Below are positions 10,772 to 22,631 of a stretch of DNA of 64,000 nt, piece after piece (the stretch's first letter is position 1; each line of letters opens with the position of its first letter). This DNA is from Tillandsia leiboldiana. Lineage: Eukaryota > Streptophyta > Magnoliopsida > Poales > Bromeliaceae. The stretch lies in NCBI GenBank assembly GCA_029204045.2, contig CM055077.1:8075221-8139220 (forward strand), written 5' to 3'. The notes beneath the pieces were generated by a model. It saw only the letters and a program-made list of their open reading frames with translations, ran no database searches and was not told where the DNA came from. The translations under genes were made by a program, and so were the position numbers.

Positions 10772-11186
10772 ATATAAGCGAAAATTAATTATTCCGGAGA
10801 TAGGTATAAGTTCAGGTACAAATAAAAATTATAGTAATTTTGTGTTTTGTTGAGTATAATGGTTGTACCGGGATAAAAAAAATTATGTTTGGTAAATTAA
10901 AGAGGAATAAGAATAATGGAGGAGATTAAAATTTATAAAATAAAATAAAAAATTTAAAATTTTATAAATTTAAATATCTTATAATTTAAAAAAAATTAAT
11001 TAAAAAAAAAAATAAGCAACAGGTGGAACAGCTGTTCCACCCCACAGGTGAAACAGCTGTTCTATCCTTATACCGGAATAACCTGATATGAGGGGAACAG
11101 CTATTCCCTACATACTTAAATGCTGTTTGGGTATAAAGGAAGGGATAACCCCCTTATCTTTTTTTTATACTGGATGCCAAACGGGC
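10772..11186 (+). mobile_element. Terminal-inverted-repeat element (GTTTGGTTCGG type)
   Basis: It begins near GCGTTTGGTTCGG and ends near CCAAACGGGCG. Internal matching blocks (TATTCCGG, GGAATAACC, AACAGCTGTTCC) form inverted pairs. The larger element at 36265-37660 has similar ends and inner TATTCCGG motifs, so the two are probably related non-autonomous DNA transposons. I found no convincing target duplication. Confidence 0.5.
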
Positions 11187-11699
11187 GGATCTGACAACCA
11201 AACTTAGCATACAGTATTATTTAATTCTGCTCCTGTCTTGCCATGTTTTTTAGATTGTTTAAGCCTTCAAAATCACAACTGAAGTTTGAATCCCTATTTA
11301 TGGAAAGTTTAATGAAGAATATTTTCTGATACGAAAAGAATTTGAATTTTGCGCTATAGTCACTTTTGATGTTTTCTAGATGTTCATTCCAAATATAATA
11401 TTTTTCAACTGACTTTCTATAAAAGAAAAGGATGTATCGCAATGAGTATCACTCTTATTCGGAGTATTTTATATTCTGTTCTGTTCTACTAGAAGTTGGA
11501 AATCTTGTAAATAGGATCCGTATAATCTTCTTAATTAATAGTTAATGAAATTAACGTAAAAATTCAATTTTTGTTAAGTTTCTTTCTCTACCTTCCCTCC
11601 TTTGAGGGATGGTTTAGTTGTATACAGTTTCAATAGTACTATAGTTGTACTACATATAGATTTAAATATAATGTTTGCTTTGCATTTGAATCCAACTTT

Positions 11700-12100
11700 T
11701 GTAATTAGAATTGCACGAAGCGGCTAATTTGTAGCAATTGGAACAACTTAATAGAATTTGATTAGATTTATAGGTGAATTCTAGTTATATTAGAATTAAT
11801 ATTTAAATATGTTGAAAATAAATTAATTTAGATTTAAATATCAACTAGCGTAGGATTGTTAATTTAAGAGTAATGCTACATGTACATCCCGAAGGGGTGT
11901 ACATCCTACACCTCCACTCTTTTAATGGTGTCGATATTTTTTACGAGTCACATCAAGTGACCACTCATCACACCCCCACCCTTAGATGGGTGGGGGTGTG
12001 AGATGTACACCCCTTACGGATGTACAAGTAGCATTTTCCTATAGCTTTATTGTTGCACCTCCCTAAGGTGAGAATAGGGTTGAAGCAAGGTAGTGTTCCC
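11700..12100 (+). repeat. Relic of a TR-GAG-type LTR, interrupted by a MITE
   Basis: Sequence around 11700-11867 (AATATTTAAAT...AAATTAATTTAGATTTAAAT) matches the U3 start of the LTRs at 60284, 62313 and 63244. The match resumes at 12060-12095 with AGGGTTGAAGC after the MITE at 11868-12039. The hAT element at 12104 interrupts it further. It is an old decayed LTR of the family still intact at the right end of the window. Confidence 0.55.
11868..12039 (+). mobile_element. Mutator-type MITE (GAGCAAYGCTAC family)
   Basis: A 172-bp element from GAGTAATGCTACATGTAC to GTACAAGTAGCATTTTCC with the same internal palindrome as the 9774 copy. It lies inside the TR-GAG LTR relic. I could not find a clear 9-bp target duplication. 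Confidence 0.7.
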
Positions 12101-12103
12101 AAC

Positions 12104-12669
12104 CATAGTTAGTTAATTCGCGAATTATTCACGAATTATTCACGAATTATTGAGAATCCGAATTAAACGTGTCGTTTCCGACTTTTTCCAAAAATTCGGA
12201 ATAATTCGCGAATTTTTGAATCAAAAAGTATTATTCGCGAATTATTCACGAATTATGAATTTTTGGGTAAAAAATTCGTTCTTTTTCAAAACATAGTTAG
12301 TTAATTCACGAATTATTGAGAATCCGAATTAAAATTATTTGTCGGAAATAATTTAAAATTATATTTTTTTTTATTCTAAATAAATATTTTATTTATTTCT
12401 AAAATAAATTGATTAAATTATTTTAAAAAATTATAATTGTTTATACTAATAGTATAAATTTTTAAATTTTTTTTAAAATTTAATAGCCGAATTTTTGATC
12501 CCGAATTTTTAATTAGTGAACATATTATTTCCGTATAAATCACGTATCCGAATAATTGACGAGCCCGTTTTTTAGCCGAATTTTTCAACGAATTTTAAAA
12601 TTATGATGCGAATTTTATCCGTATTATATCCGTACCGAATTTTTGCCGAATCCAAATTAACTAACTATG
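12104..12669. mobile_element. hAT-type non-autonomous element
   Basis: A 566-bp element with terminal inverted repeats CATAGTTAGTTAATT / AATTAACTAACTATG and a perfect 8-bp duplication TTCCCAAC (12096-12103, 12670-12677). The left end is repeated internally near 12292, and a short motif like TTCGCGAATTATT or CACGAATTATT recurs many times. It is non-coding. Confidence 0.82.
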
Positions 12670-14919
12670 TTCCCAACTTGACAGGAAGTCATATAGTTTG
12701 CATGCACCTTGTGCATGGGTGCATGTGAGAGAGAAAAAAAAGAAGTGTTATGTTTCATGAGCAATTTTAAAACGAAAACTGTAATAAATTTTGGAATCAT
12801 TTTTTTTTTATAAATTTCTCGCTCTGGCACGTGCACAGACTCGTCAGATATATAAATTCTCTCTGTGCAAACGGACAGAGTCTCCCCGGTATATATACAG
12901 CGTCGCAATCACATCCATACATTAACCACAAATATTTTTCATACACAGAGTACCAAGTTTAAAAGATTATTCATATCGAAAACATCGCCTATCCGGCGTA
13001 TTATAAGTTTGGAAGGATAAAACCACAAGTTTTAAAAATAGTACCCACACGACACTCGGTTTTTCTAAAACTATTTTCGCAATTTTTTTTTTATATTAAA
13101 AACTCGCGTCCAAACGACGCATCTAGAAAACAATACTGAAAACACAGTCTTGCATGTATAACCAGCTAAACAATAGAAAACTCCAATCCGTCTCAACATC
13201 CACATCATCCACAATATTTAAACGACATGCATAAAACTAACCAAACTGAAATAACCAAGGAAAGAGGGAGAAAGAGTGTCACCAGTCTGAGAAAGACTAT
13301 CACTCCCTAGACGCTACCTCACCTCCGTCCTGAACCCCACCCATGATTAAACCTGTCACAAAGTGGGAGTCAGTGACATATATACATATAAGGATAAGAA
13401 CAACTATAGTAATAACTATAAAAGTGATATTGTATAATGATAGAACACCAAACTGTAAACCAGAACATCCGAAACCCCATACTGCTACCACTCATATCCC
13501 TCATGGAAAAAACAGAATATAGCCCCTATGTCGGTCCACCGACCTCAGGCAATAAAATAGTCCCACTTAGTAACCGGTGCAAAATAACCCCCACTGCAAA
13601 ACTGCAGCACCGCAAATAACCGCAAGGGGTCCCCTTACGCATGTAACTGCGTAGGGATCACGGGTCAACCAGACCACCTCTCCGAAAAAATACACCGACA
13701 CGGTGGCCAAACCACTGATGTGCGTGAAAGCGCCATGAGCATAACAATCACAAAACATATACCAAAAATCCTCCTGCGACAGTCAGTCGCTCAAGTGTAG
13801 CATAAATATCAGATAGTAATGATAAAGGGGTTAGCCGAACAATTCTCGTCCACTTGGTGCATCATACTGTCACATTAGCCGTGACCATATCCGTATCCTA
13901 CTACCACAGCAAATATCACCAAATAATAATAGAGAAGAAGAGAAAGGTTGAATAAAAACCATTCAACAACGTCCCATTCCTCGGATCAGGGTACCTACCT
14001 CAAACGGAGATAAACAATCGCGCTCGTGACCCTCCTAAGCCTTCGGAACCTTATCCGAACCTAATCAAAGTCCAAAACAAAACAATCAATAATTTTACCC
14101 CAACCGGCAAATTTAGTGGTCCCGACCACTATGCCAAAAATTCCTTCTGTTTCAAATTACCGGAATTGCCTTCGGTGTCCGGATTGTCGCACTGATCAAC
14201 AAATTGATCAAAACTATGCCCCGAACAATTTTACCATTGTTCGGATTGTCACGCCCCGGGTGTAAACCAGAACCCCGGCCCGCCTACAGATCCGCCGTGC
14301 ACACGGAATTTTCCGCGTACACGAAGCGCCAGTAACCTGCTCAGATATAAGAGATACAATAAAAGAGCAATAAAAACAGAGCTGAACTAAAACTAATACA
14401 TCTCAGACTGAATCTGGAAGTAAAATACAGTACATCTGTAAAATAATACATCTGTCTCTCGCAGCTCACCAAAAAATACAACCAGCTGGCTAAAGCCAGA
14501 CCCAAAAGTGAAAGTACAACAGTCTGAGGAAAAAGGGTATAAAAAAGTCCAACTAAACACTCTCATCCTGCCAGGAGATCTACCTACTCAGCCCTCCTCT
14601 CTTCTCGATCCGCCGCTGAAAGCCCAACAGCACCCGCAGAAGAAAAAGAGAGAAAAGAAGAATGGGGGTGAGAACTACTAATAAACCAGTAGCCTCCCCT
14701 AGTGGGTAAATCCTCAAACTCCGGCACACCCACTAGGTTTACTAGAGGCAAAAAGGGGAAGAAGAGTGGTAAGCAATAAAGACTGCTGAAAAAAAGGAAA
14801 CAACCACTACTAAGCCTCTAAATGCAATGCCAGGATGAAATAACCGAATATATGCATCAGTAACCAAAATCGTCCAGATAAACCCAATCTATCCACTAGT
14901 AAAAACCGGTACTGCCTGT

Positions 14920-15090
14920 TGCCGCCCTCATCATTGGGCAAATAAAGCCGCGCCGATGTGATAGCAAAACTCCTACTGCCGCCCTCATCATCGGGCAAGT
15001 GAAGCCGCGCCGATGTGATAGCAAAACTCCTATTGCCGCCCTCATTATTGGGTAAGTGAAGCCGCGCCGATGTGATAGCAAAACTCAATA
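14920..15090. repeat. Tandem repeat, three copies of about 57 bp
   Basis: Copies start at 14920, 14977 and 15034, each with TGCCGCCCTCAT and GCCGCGCCGATGTGATAGC. It lies inside the solo LTR. Confidence 0.85.
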
Positions 15091-15275
15091 ACCGTCCGGC
15101 ACCTATTTGGTACCCCTGCACACTCCGGAGTGGAACTCGAGGGGAGCTACCCACACGAGTAAAGTAACCATGTCACAAGTATCATAAAAGCAGGACCGGA
15201 TCACTACTGTGCTCAAGTGGAACAATCCCTCCACTAATGAGACTCCGATCCCCAATCTGATGCATAAGTAAACAC

Positions 15276-15625
15276 CCGGTCAACCGCCCAATATCCGCAG
15301 TCGCCGCAATACCCCCCACAATCCATGATCCGGTACAACAACCAACATCCGGCCAACCGCCCAATATCCGCGGTCGCCGAAATACCCTACAGCCCACAAT
15401 CAAGTCCCACAACCGACTTCCGGCCAACCGCCCAATACCCGCGGCCGCCACAATACCCTACCATCCACAACCATGTCCCACAACCGACATCCGGTCAACC
15501 GCCCAATATCCACGGTTGCCGCAATACCCCGTAATCCATAATCATGTCCCACAACCGACATCTGGTCAACCACCCAATATCCGCGATTGCCGCAATACCG
15601 CATAATCCATAATCCAAGCCCCGGC
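15276..15625. repeat. Tandem repeat, five copies of about 71 bp
   Basis: Copies start at 15276, 15349, 15420, 15491 and 15562, each containing GGTCAACCGCCCAATA or a close variant. The sibling LTR at 49800-53732 has the motif once (52290-52330, opposite strand), so the array expanded within this LTR. Confidence 0.85.
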
Positions 15626-18600
15626 TACACTATTCCAAACCCATGCTTGAACCCGAGCAACATGAATCTAGAGTCTAGAAAGAAAGGAGAAAAGAACAGT
15701 CAAGGTTTCTCCTAAGTCAGATTCCAACATGATAGTGTAGCAATAAAAGATGGCCTATCTAAATGTCCATACAAGCATGCAAGTGTTCTCATTTGGAAAG
15801 GAAAAGAAAGAGTAGCAACAATCACCCTCACATGAACCGTCCACCTATGCATGTCCAAAAATCCTCAAGTGGTACCCACCAACAAGATAAATCATATAGT
15901 CCCAATTTAATATTCAATTCCACATGCAAGGTTAAGTGCTAACATAGCTAACCATATATCCACACAAGCATGCAATAATCCAACCACGAGTACTAATCCA
16001 TGGTCCTAATACAGGGGGAATCTCTCTAATATTCCTAGTGAGCATGTCAAAATAGAGGGATATAGCAACCACCCACCTCGATTGCGAAGCATGCGAAGCA
16101 CAGCTCCAAACTCGACCTCCCTCAAGGAAAACCCCCGGTACACCGCAAACTGCGAAAGTAACCAAAACCGTGCACAATTAATCCGCTAATTGTCACAAAG
16201 CCGCTGCCCGCGCACACAGTCCAAAAAAAGGTAACTTTTACCTGTGAGAAGACCTCGGAAAATTCCAAAAAAATAACCATTGCGATCCTCGCGTCGAGTA
16301 GATACGAAACGAGTACTCGCACGTCCAGTTCCGACGCCTGTAGGCCAAGATACAAATTAATTACCACGGTGCACGCGAAACTCCCAAGAACACACGTCTG
16401 CAGTAATCCGCCCAGAAAAAGTAGGATTTTACCTTCGATACAACCTCAGAAAAATCCAGGAATATCACAAAGATGTTCCTTGCGACGGGTAGATGCGAAT
16501 CGAGTACTTGCACTCCTCGTTCTGATGCTTGTGGGTCGAGATATCTCACAAAAACTCCAATGCTATCCAAAACTCCGCCTCAGAAAATGGGGTCACAAAA
16601 TGGTCCAAAAAACCCAAGAAAAACTCGGAATGAGGAGAATCTGAAAATACAAAAGTCGTAGCCCTACCTGTCGTGGACACACCGGCGCAAGAATCGCCCA
16701 AAAACATTTTCAGAGTAGCCCAGGGGAGTCCGCGCACCGAAACGCGACGGGAAAGATCTCCGGAGAAGAAGCGTCGTAGTGCGCCGAATCGCCGTAAAAG
16801 TCAGTACAGTGGCCTCCTAAAATCCCAGAAATCCTCCATGAGGTGTGGCACTGGTAGAGGAAGAAGTTTACTAAAGAAGCCTCGGAGAGAAAATGCCCAG
16901 AAAAATCGAAAACAAAGCTTGTCTGGGCCTATTTATAGGCCCAGCCCAACAAATTCCGAAATCCCCGATTTGTCCCAAGATTCAGGCGCCCGAACCGAAT
17001 TCGGGCGCCCGAATCTCCTGGGAGATTCCAAACGAGGAGCGCCCGGATCATCCCTGATGCGCCACATGGCCCCGAATAGCGAACAGCGAGTTCGGCCTAC
17101 CCAGTCGCGACGCGTGGCCCGCGCCCATTGCACGGGTGGTTGCTGCCCGCCAACCACACGCTGACGCGTGGCTCGCACCCACGCGCCCTCCCCCGCGCAT
17201 CAACGCCTTGAGCGCCGCGCCCACGTGCGCGCCTGCCACGCTGCGAGCCCCTTACGGTGCACGCATCCTGAGGCGCCTGCCCCTTAGCTCCGTGGACCGC
17301 GCCTGCTGCACCAGCCAGCCCGCTGCTGCCACGTGTCCTCAGCAAGCCAATGGGAATCCACCACGTGGCACACCAGCCCCTGCTGCACCGCGCCAGCCCG
17401 CGCGCCCTGCCCGGCCCGCGCGCTTCCCGCGCCTGCTCCCGTGGGCTGAGCCCACTAGGCGGCGCCTCTCGCTCCGCCATGTGGCATACGACACCAATGG
17501 AAAGCCGCCACGTGGTACACCCCTCGGTCCACCGGTCCATCGGTCCACCGGTCCACCGTGCACCCGAAAACACTGAAAACTTCCGGGTGTCCGTTTTCGG
17601 GCGTCCGGACTCAGAAAAATATATCCAAGTAGTCAATTTCCATCGTTTTTCCGTGCTGAATCCAAATCCGATGTCCGTTTCGCACGAAACCACTTCTAAA
17701 ATTCGACGGGTGCATTCGAATACACTCGGGATCCATTCAACGCACTAAGTCCATTTCTTGAGTCCGAAACGCATACAAACACCTCCAACACCCAACCTAG
17801 GCCTCCAGAAGCTGTTGATCCAACAGTAATCCTCTCGCGGGGATTCGGGTCCTCACACGGATGTTGACAGACAGTCCACCGGATCTCATACCGCGACAAC
17901 CGGTCACCCGGAAGGTAAAAATACTCTAATAATACCCCTAACATCAACCGGTAGGAAAAATCATGTAAAATACCAAATTATCAAAAAAGGGAATTGTACA
18001 GGTGTACTGTAAGCAACAAATAAAGCCCCGGTGGTAAAGGAAAAGATCGGACTAAAAAACGGTACCTTGCTATCCCAAAACGACGAATTGATGAAAACTC
18101 CACGTTAAAAACCTCTCCGGTCGCAAAATCATCCTTTCGACGTGATCCAACTTCGACGAGGCAACGGACGGAAAAACCGACTCCTACCATTGCCTTGACG
18201 AAATCCGCGACGGAAAATGACCAAGCGGAGGATCACCAGACGGAAAAACGAAACCAACTCCGTCAACCCAAAGTCTGCCCAAAAACTCCGTCGCCAGCGG
18301 CAGCGGTGCAGGCAACAAGCACGGGCAGCACCGAGCGGCGGCGGCCTGGCAGGGCGCGGCCCAGGGCGGCATGGCCCTGCAGCGCACAAGCAGCATGCGG
18401 GTAGCCTGACAGCGGCGCGCGCAGTGCGGCGCGGTCACAGCAACGCGTGGGCGGCCAAGCGAAGCGGCTTGCAGCGCGCGGTGGCGCACCTGGCAGAGCG
18501 CGCGGTAGCGGCTTGGCCAGGGCATCCTGCGGCGGCGGCGACCTGGCTAGGGCATCTTGCGGCAGCGAATCCACTGTCAACGACCATCATACGGCTCCGC

Positions 18601-19289
18601 CCAACAACTCCGCCAACCTTCCCTTCGCTCCGACGGTAAACCCAACAAAATGAACGAAAACCACCAAACGAAAACCAACGAAAACCACCAATCGAAAACC
18701 AACGAAAACCACCAACCGAAAACTAACCTTGCTCCGACGAAACTAACCTTGCTCCGACGGAGAAGACAAAGCGACTCCAATCTCCGATGACGGTAGTGTT
18801 TCCGGATCCGGTCTCCGGCGATGGTGACATTTTTTATTTCGATCTTCGACATGCATAACGAGAAAGAAGAAGAAACCTGATCTTTAAGAAAATCTTGAGA
18901 TATTAGAAAGTTAGGGTTTCTCTTTAATTTTTGTGTACGTATGAAAGTCCCAAATCCCCTAATACTTATAAGAGATTTTTTAATCGATTTTCTCGATAAG
19001 CGTGTCAAACCTCCGAAACGTCCCATAAATGCTAGTGTGGATTCCGATGCACCCAAAATCTTAACGGGTATTAAAAATTTTGAAACTTATCTTTTCGGAC
19101 CCGCTAACATCAAAACATCATGCTGGAAGATCCGTAAAAATTCGATCGTACCGTCGTTCTCCGTTCAACGAGCTCTACAACGTTACGACACTTACAACAC
19201 AAAATTCCACACGAAATCAAAACCAAGAATTTTTTAAAACTAATTTTATTCCAAAATAATAAAAACTAAAAAGTCAGTGCTATTACAAG

Positions 19290-19660
19290 AAGTATTTTTA
19301 TTTTATAGAAGACGAGAGAAATACGAGAGAGATTTAGAAAGATAAGTAAGGTTGAAGCTACTCTATTATAAAAAAGGACTGAGGTGTATTTCTTCTCTTT
19401 ATTAGTGAATCTTATTTTATCCATTTTTTTTTTGTTTAGTTTTTTTTTCTTTCTTTTGTGGTTGTATCGTTTTCAGTTTTTCGTTGAGTAGACGAGTTTA
19501 TGGTAAAAATTTAATTTGACGCTTCTATTGCAAAATTCCAACAATCGGTACCGTATCGGATCAACAACATTCAGTATCAGAGCCGAATCAACAACAATCT
19601 ATATTAGAGTGGGTTGCAAATTTACAAAATCTAGTATTAGAACGAGTATTAGATTTCCAA
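19290..19660 (+). repeat. Relic of a TR-GAG-type LTR (R-U5 side)
   Basis: It matches the 3' two-thirds of the LTR at 60284-60867: AGAAGACGAGAGAA, GGTTGAAGCTACTCTATT, a TTAATGAATCTTATTT-like phrase, and CGAGTTTATGGTAAAAAT followed by a TTTGACG phrase. A degenerate primer-binding-like GTATCAGAGCC lies near 19573. Strongly mutated. Confidence 0.65.
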
Positions 19661-19833
19661 CATGAACTGCATTTGAAGGGAGTTCTTTTAAATAACAGTA
19701 AACTTACTTTGTTAATCATCTTTTAGATAGATTTTTTTTTTTCCTACATGAGGGTAATCTCACCATATTATATATAGAGTGATAAAATTTATAAATACAA
19801 TTCTCAATTGTGGACTACTAAATCAATTATTTA

Positions 19834-20267
19834 GGGTTAATTGTATACGACTCCTCGTAAATATATCGAATAGCATATATATTTTTATAAAATTTAACTT
19901 TTCATAAAATCCTAAGTTATTTTATATATATCCCTCCGGTTTATTATCGTTAGTTCATTATTTATTTTTTAACCGACTATATATAAAATGACAGTTTTAC
20001 CATTTCAAAAATTTCCCTCTAAAAGTCTCAACTGTTAAAATAATATAAAAATGTCTGGAAGGGTAAAAAGATAAATTTACCTTACTAACTAACTAAGATT
20101 AAGTATTTAACCTATGGTTGATTAGATTTTTCTAACAGAGATAGACGGTAGGGATATATATGAATAACTTTGAATTTTTGAAGGGATAAATATAAAAAGT
20201 AGAACTTTAGAAAAATATATCTGCTATTCGATATATATATTTATAGAGAGTCGTACGCAATTAACCC
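19834..20267. mobile_element. Mutator-type MITE with long inverted ends
   Basis: A 434-bp element with terminal repeats of about 50 bp starting GGGTTAATTGTATACGACTC and ending with the near-reverse-complement. The perfect 9-bp duplication AATTATTTA lies at 19825-19833 and 20268-20276. It is AT-rich and non-coding. Confidence 0.85.
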
Positions 20268-20470
20268 AATTATTTATATTGCAAAACTTTGCATACATAT
20301 TTACAATCACATCTAACTAAATGGTGGTAATATTCTACACCCTAGCACCACCTTTGAAAGATTACGAATCACCAAATTTGATAGGCGTCCTTCGTCTTTT
20401 GCTTCACTACAGCTGAGATTCATTTTCTATCATGCATAGGATGTCTACAAAGAGTATGGGCACCTATTGA

Positions 20471-20617
20471 GATAAAAAATCGCCACATATGTAAACAACA
20501 TGTTAAAATAGCCGAGCCAATTGATTTGAATTAAAAATGATATGATAAAAAATCGCCACATATGTAAACAACATGGTTAAAATAGCCGAGCCGATTAATT
20601 TGAATTAAAAATGATAT
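20471..20617. repeat. Tandem duplication, two copies of 73-74 bp
   Basis: Copies start with GATAAAAAATCGCCACATAT at 20471 and 20544 and contain AAAATAGCCGAGCC. The copies differ at only a few bases. Confidence 0.85.
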
Positions 20618-20949
20618 GTAACGGTCAAACAAATCAACTGATTTAGACAAATTATAAGCCGATGAAAAAATATTTAAAATCGGCTGTCTAAATAAAGGGT
20701 CGGTTATTGGTTTCTTGAGCCGATAGATAACAAAAAGTCAAAAATAAAATCGGTTTTCGATTTTATCAGCCGTATAAAATATATGGGTTGAAATTTAGAA
20801 GGAATAGATACGAAAATGAATGATGCAGAATTGTAGGATGTAAATCCCGCAATCAACGCAAATTGGGCAAACAGAATCCCATATCAACGATCACCGAGAG
20901 TCACGCTATAATGCGCAATATCCGAAGATGAATATAGACCGGAAGGCAC

Positions 20950-21470
20950 AACTATCTATTTGAAAATTTTTCGAAAGGAAAGTGGTCGAGAAATACACAA
21001 CCATTTTTCGAAGAATACATCGTTATTCTCAATAATTTTTCAAAAAATACGCTGTTACTTAAAACGGCGAGTAGTTTTAAGAGAGTTTCGTACATGTATA
21101 AATAAGCGAGCTTTTTTCTGTAAAAGGGATCCCGCAATCGTATAAGCTAGCGACCACCTTACTTTTTCAATATTTTTAATTTCTACATCTACAACTTTTC
21201 TAGACTAGATTTACTGTTTTTCTTTACCGCTTTCTTTACAGCTTTCCTAAGTGTAGTTTTAATCTTATAATCGAATACTTGTAACTCTTCTTTATCTCGA
21301 GCAATACAAAGCGATTCGACTTGTTTAAGCCTAGTCGATTTTTGGAGACCTTTCGAATCATCATACGGCAGATAGTCCGACTCTCTTAGACCGAACTCTG
21401 TACCGTATTTGATTGAGAAGAATCCGACCGAGCGGATTCCTTCTCGGTTTAATCGTTTGTTTTTGGCACG
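20950..21470 (+). repeat. Possible LTR 3' half of a Ty3-gypsy (Tat-type) element
   Basis: A TATA box (TATAAAT, 21097-21103) is followed by a pyrimidine-rich leader with CAATACAAAGCGATTCGAC and a closing TTTTTGGCACGTGGCGC that resembles the junction to a TGGCGC-type primer-binding site. The layout recalls Tat/Retand LTRs from general knowledge. No internal coding region follows, so this is a decayed fragment. Confidence 0.35.
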
Positions 21471-21725
21471 TGGCGCACTTCAGAGGATCAACCCCGGAGT
21501 GGATCGAGGACCTGCTTCCGGATCAACTGTCAGCACAACTTCCGGCTCCCAGCAACACCCTTCAATATTTGCAAAAATTCTATTCCATAAATGACTTAGA
21601 AATTATCCGATGGCACCGACCGCTGTAAGATTGGCCTCACTGGCTCGCAATGTGATGACCATAGACACTTACCTCACGAAATCTAATGAGTTGGGCCTTC
21701 AGCTTCACCATCACTTTCATACAAC

Positions 21726-22308
21726 AAGGGACGAAGCTATAGTAGGACCCAAGGTGGCCATGGCCCCCCTCAACATTTTAATATTACTCAATAGTTCTTG
21801 ATACTAATTTATCACTTTTTCTCTTTTAGATAATAATGGCCCCCCTTAACTTTTTAATATTTATTTTTGTGCCAACATAATTTTCTTTATTTTTTATTTG
21901 TATACATTTTAAATAGATGAAAATATATTAGGAGTCTCGTACTTACAAGTTATTTGAAATACATATTTTAACTCCAAATTTTTTATTTCATATTTTTTTA
22001 ATTTCTAACTATTTTTGGTAAGCTATTTTATTTAACTTAATAAAATATTATACTAAATTTAATAGATCTTTTAGCTAAAGTCATTATCTAATTGAATTAC
22101 GGTTATATTTAGTAAAATTTTTAGTTATTTGAATAAAATAATATAAATAAAATAATTAAATATTCAATATTTTTAAATTAAAAAAAATTAATATTTTTAT
22201 ATTGATTATTTAATTAATAAATTTTTTAAAAAATATTGATAATGTATTAAAATTTTTATTTGAATATATTTGGGCCCCCCTCGTAATTAAATTCTGGCTT
22301 CGTCCCTG
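21726..22308. mobile_element. hAT-type MITE (GGGACGAAGC family)
   Basis: A 583-bp AT-rich element with ends AAGGGACGAAGC and GGCTTCGTCCCTG and a perfect 8-bp duplication CATACAAC (21718-21725, 22309-22316). The subterminal GGCCCCCCTCA blocks are also inverted and repeated. It is non-coding. Confidence 0.82.
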
Positions 22309-22537
22309 CATACAACTTCGATCTTTGTTCAAGATAAGTTGTAGCCTTTGAGCTTCGCCAGTTGCTATGAAGTGTAAATATAATCAAACTTTTTCTCCCT
22401 ATATATTATGCAGAATTTGGTCTAAAAAAGACCTCCCTCGGCCTATCCTAAATGGACCCTATTGTATCTTAAAGATCTGTTTTTTTAAAAAAACTCAACC
22501 TGAAGAAAGAAAGGAATACGACACATATACTGAATAA

Positions 22538-22622
22538 GAGAGATGCTATCTGTATACATCATTAGGGGTGTATATCTTACACCTCACTCTACGATGAATA
22601 GGATGTACAACTAACTTTTTTC
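22538..22622 (+). mobile_element. Short deletion derivative of the GAGCAAYGCTAC MITE family
   Basis: An 85-bp copy keeping the GAGAGATGCTAT end and the GGATGTACAACTAACTTTTTT end but lacking most of the centre. Its flanks ACTGAATAA (22529-22537) and ACTAAATAA (22623-22631) form a 9-bp duplication with one mismatch. Confidence 0.7.
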
Positions 22623-22631
22623 ACTAAATAA

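Larger units (their letters stand above)
14247..17857 (-). mobile_element. Solo LTR, 3.6 kb, long-LTR family
   Basis: On the plus strand it begins TGTCACGCCCC and ends GGGTCCTCACA, so on its own strand it runs TGTGAGGACCC...GGGGCGTGACA. A perfect 5-bp duplication CGGAT lies at 14242-14246 and 17858-17862. Only one LTR and no internal region is present, so it is a solo LTR left by recombination. A TATA box (CCTATAAAT, minus strand) lies near 16931-16940. It is homologous to the LTRs at 49800-53732 and 48380-55935. No coding capacity; its GC-rich open frames around 16930-17690 are artefacts of composition. Confidence 0.88.
12740..19290 (-). mobile_element. Old long LTR, probably Ty3-gypsy type, split by a solo LTR
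   Basis: On the minus strand the U3 side lies near 19290, with TATA (CTTATAAGTATT) near 18965. A GC-rich region (18280-18580) follows, then the block resumed at 14241 and running to about 12740. Segments match the plus-strand LTR at 25740-36260: the TATA region, a GAGGTAGGTTAC-like phrase, a GTTTGGCCACCG phrase and the ACTGACTCCCAC phrase near 13365. It is non-coding; open frames in the GC-rich part are not genes. Boundaries are approximate. The solo LTR at 14247-17857 interrupts it with TSD CGGAT. Confidence 0.6.

Noticed and set aside
15276..15625. Repeat array looking superficially like CRISPR
   Set aside because: Repeats are 71-bp contiguous units with decayed similarity throughout, with no unique spacers or cas genes, in a plant nuclear LTR.
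16930..17700. Long GC-rich open frames on both strands (up to 198 residues)
   Set aside because: They lie in the U3 of a solo LTR. Pro/Ala/Arg-rich translation in several frames at once is a composition effect.
18180..18660. Overlapping Ala/Arg-rich frames
   Set aside because: GC-rich part of the old long LTR; no family motif and open in several frames.
18941..19237. Open frame of 98 residues
   Set aside because: Covers the TATA/U3 region of the old minus-strand LTR; no domain and the sense strand of that LTR is opposite.
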